A program made the position numbers and the translations under genes. The notes beneath the pieces are model-generated. The model made no database searches. It saw only the letters and a program-made list of their open reading frames with translations, and was not told where the DNA came from. DNA of 32,834 nt from an uncultured Olsenella sp. GTDB lineage: Bacteria; Actinomycetota; Coriobacteriia; Coriobacteriales; Atopobiaceae. The stretch spans positions 1 through 32,834 of the forward strand of contig OMVJ01000024.1 in assembly GCA_900314495.1 (NCBI GenBank), read 5' to 3'. Of this stretch, positions 32,629 to 32,834 are shown piece by piece. The first letter of the stretch is position 1. Each line of letters begins with the position of its first letter.

Positions 32629-32634
32629 TATCAT
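32629..32634 (+). promoter_or_regulatory. Candidate -10 of nadE
   Basis: TATCAT (5 of 6), within the same GATATCAT octamer as before the BTAD gene, lies 61 bases before the nadE ATG. No clear -35 is seen. Confidence 0.25.
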
Positions 32635-32694
32635 GGGAAGAAATTTCGAGCCGAGCCGCCGCGCCGACGCGTGGCTGCACTCTGGGAGGTTCTC

Positions 32695-32834
32695 ATGCGG
32701 GACGGTTTTGTCTCTGTTGCGGCGCGCACCCCGCGCATCCGCGTGGCGGACGTGGACTACAACGTTCAGACCTGCATCGACTGCATAGAGGAGGCCTACA
32801 ACGCGGGGGCCAAGGTCATCGTGCTGCCGGAGCT
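32695..32834 (+). CDS. nadE: Glutamine-dependent NAD(+) synthetase, N-terminal part (runs off the window)
   Basis: The frame reads MRDGFVSVAARTPRIRVADV, then DYNVQTCIDCIEEAYNAG and AKVIVLPEL at the window end. This matches the nitrilase-type glutaminase domain at the start of long NAD synthetases; the Glu of LPEL is the expected first catalytic residue. ATG 32695 has GGGAGGT at 32684-32690. Only 46 codons are present, so the synthetase domain is not seen and another nitrilase-family enzyme remains possible. Confidence 0.75.
   Translation, partial: MRDGFVSVAARTPRIRVADVDYNVQTCIDCIEEAYNAGAKVIVLPE

Noticed and set aside
32477-32788. Open frame of 103 codons across the end of the peptidase gene and the start of nadE
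   Set aside because: It overlaps both genes in another frame and contains the G-run repeat; no recognisable product.
1-32834. CRISPR arrays, tRNA genes, prophage or toxin-antitoxin modules
   Set aside because: No regularly spaced repeats, tRNA cloverleaf outside tmRNA, phage genes or small overlapping gene pairs of that kind were seen on either strand.

Overview
The window reads as chromosome from a high-GC, anaerobic-type actinobacterium. The best guess is a Coriobacteriia/Atopobiaceae member such as an Olsenella or Atopobium relative. This is inferred from protein character, the prfB-ftsE-ftsX-smpB gene order, a rubredoxin/flavin reductase pair, the fused TsaB-RimI-TsaD protein and the tmRNA tag; no database search was possible. 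Every intact protein gene is on the + strand. The only minus-strand features are the tmRNA gene and a dead transposase fragment.

Layout. (1) 1-959: the 3' end of a 5S rRNA gene, so the window starts at the tail of an rRNA operon. It is followed by a decayed IS3-family transposase fragment and an AT-richer region holding three ATATGCA repeats, an extended -10 and a perfect 10-bp inverted repeat. (2) 960-4085: a large C-terminal BTAD/winged-helix regulator with an apparently inactive NTPase-like front half. (3) 4228-10211: secA-prfB, then ftsE-ftsX (protein export, release factor 2, divisome ABC complex), closed by a UUCG-loop terminator. (4) 10338-15013: rnr, an uncharacterised TPR gene, smpB, a flavin reductase and a rubredoxin, converging through a shared terminator on ssrA (tmRNA). 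RNase R, SmpB and tmRNA form the trans-translation/nonstop mRNA decay system. (5) 15162-17157: a patatin-like phospholipase, then rplM-rpsI. (6) 17356-25209: glmM and glmS (UDP-GlcNAc precursor supply), acpS, nnr, alr, a family 4 uracil-DNA glycosylase and tsaE. (7) 25344-27836: a single gene fusing TsaB, RimI and TsaD. With TsaE this supplies most of the t6A37 tRNA modification machinery. (8) 28014-32523: a polar amino acid ABC transporter (Tat-type lipoprotein, long permease, ATPase) with an M20 peptidase. (9) 32695-end: the start of a glutamine-dependent NAD synthetase.

Most genes are ordinary housekeeping genes. The points most worth a second look are: the regulatory architecture upstream of the BTAD gene; a release factor 2 with a fossil frameshift site and SPT in place of SPF; a TPR gene embedded between rnr and smpB; two places where a -10 element sits inside the hairpin loop of the preceding gene's terminator; the triple TsaB-RimI-TsaD fusion; N- or C-terminal extensions on FtsE, AcpS and the ABC permease; and a run of five G-tracts upstream of nadE.
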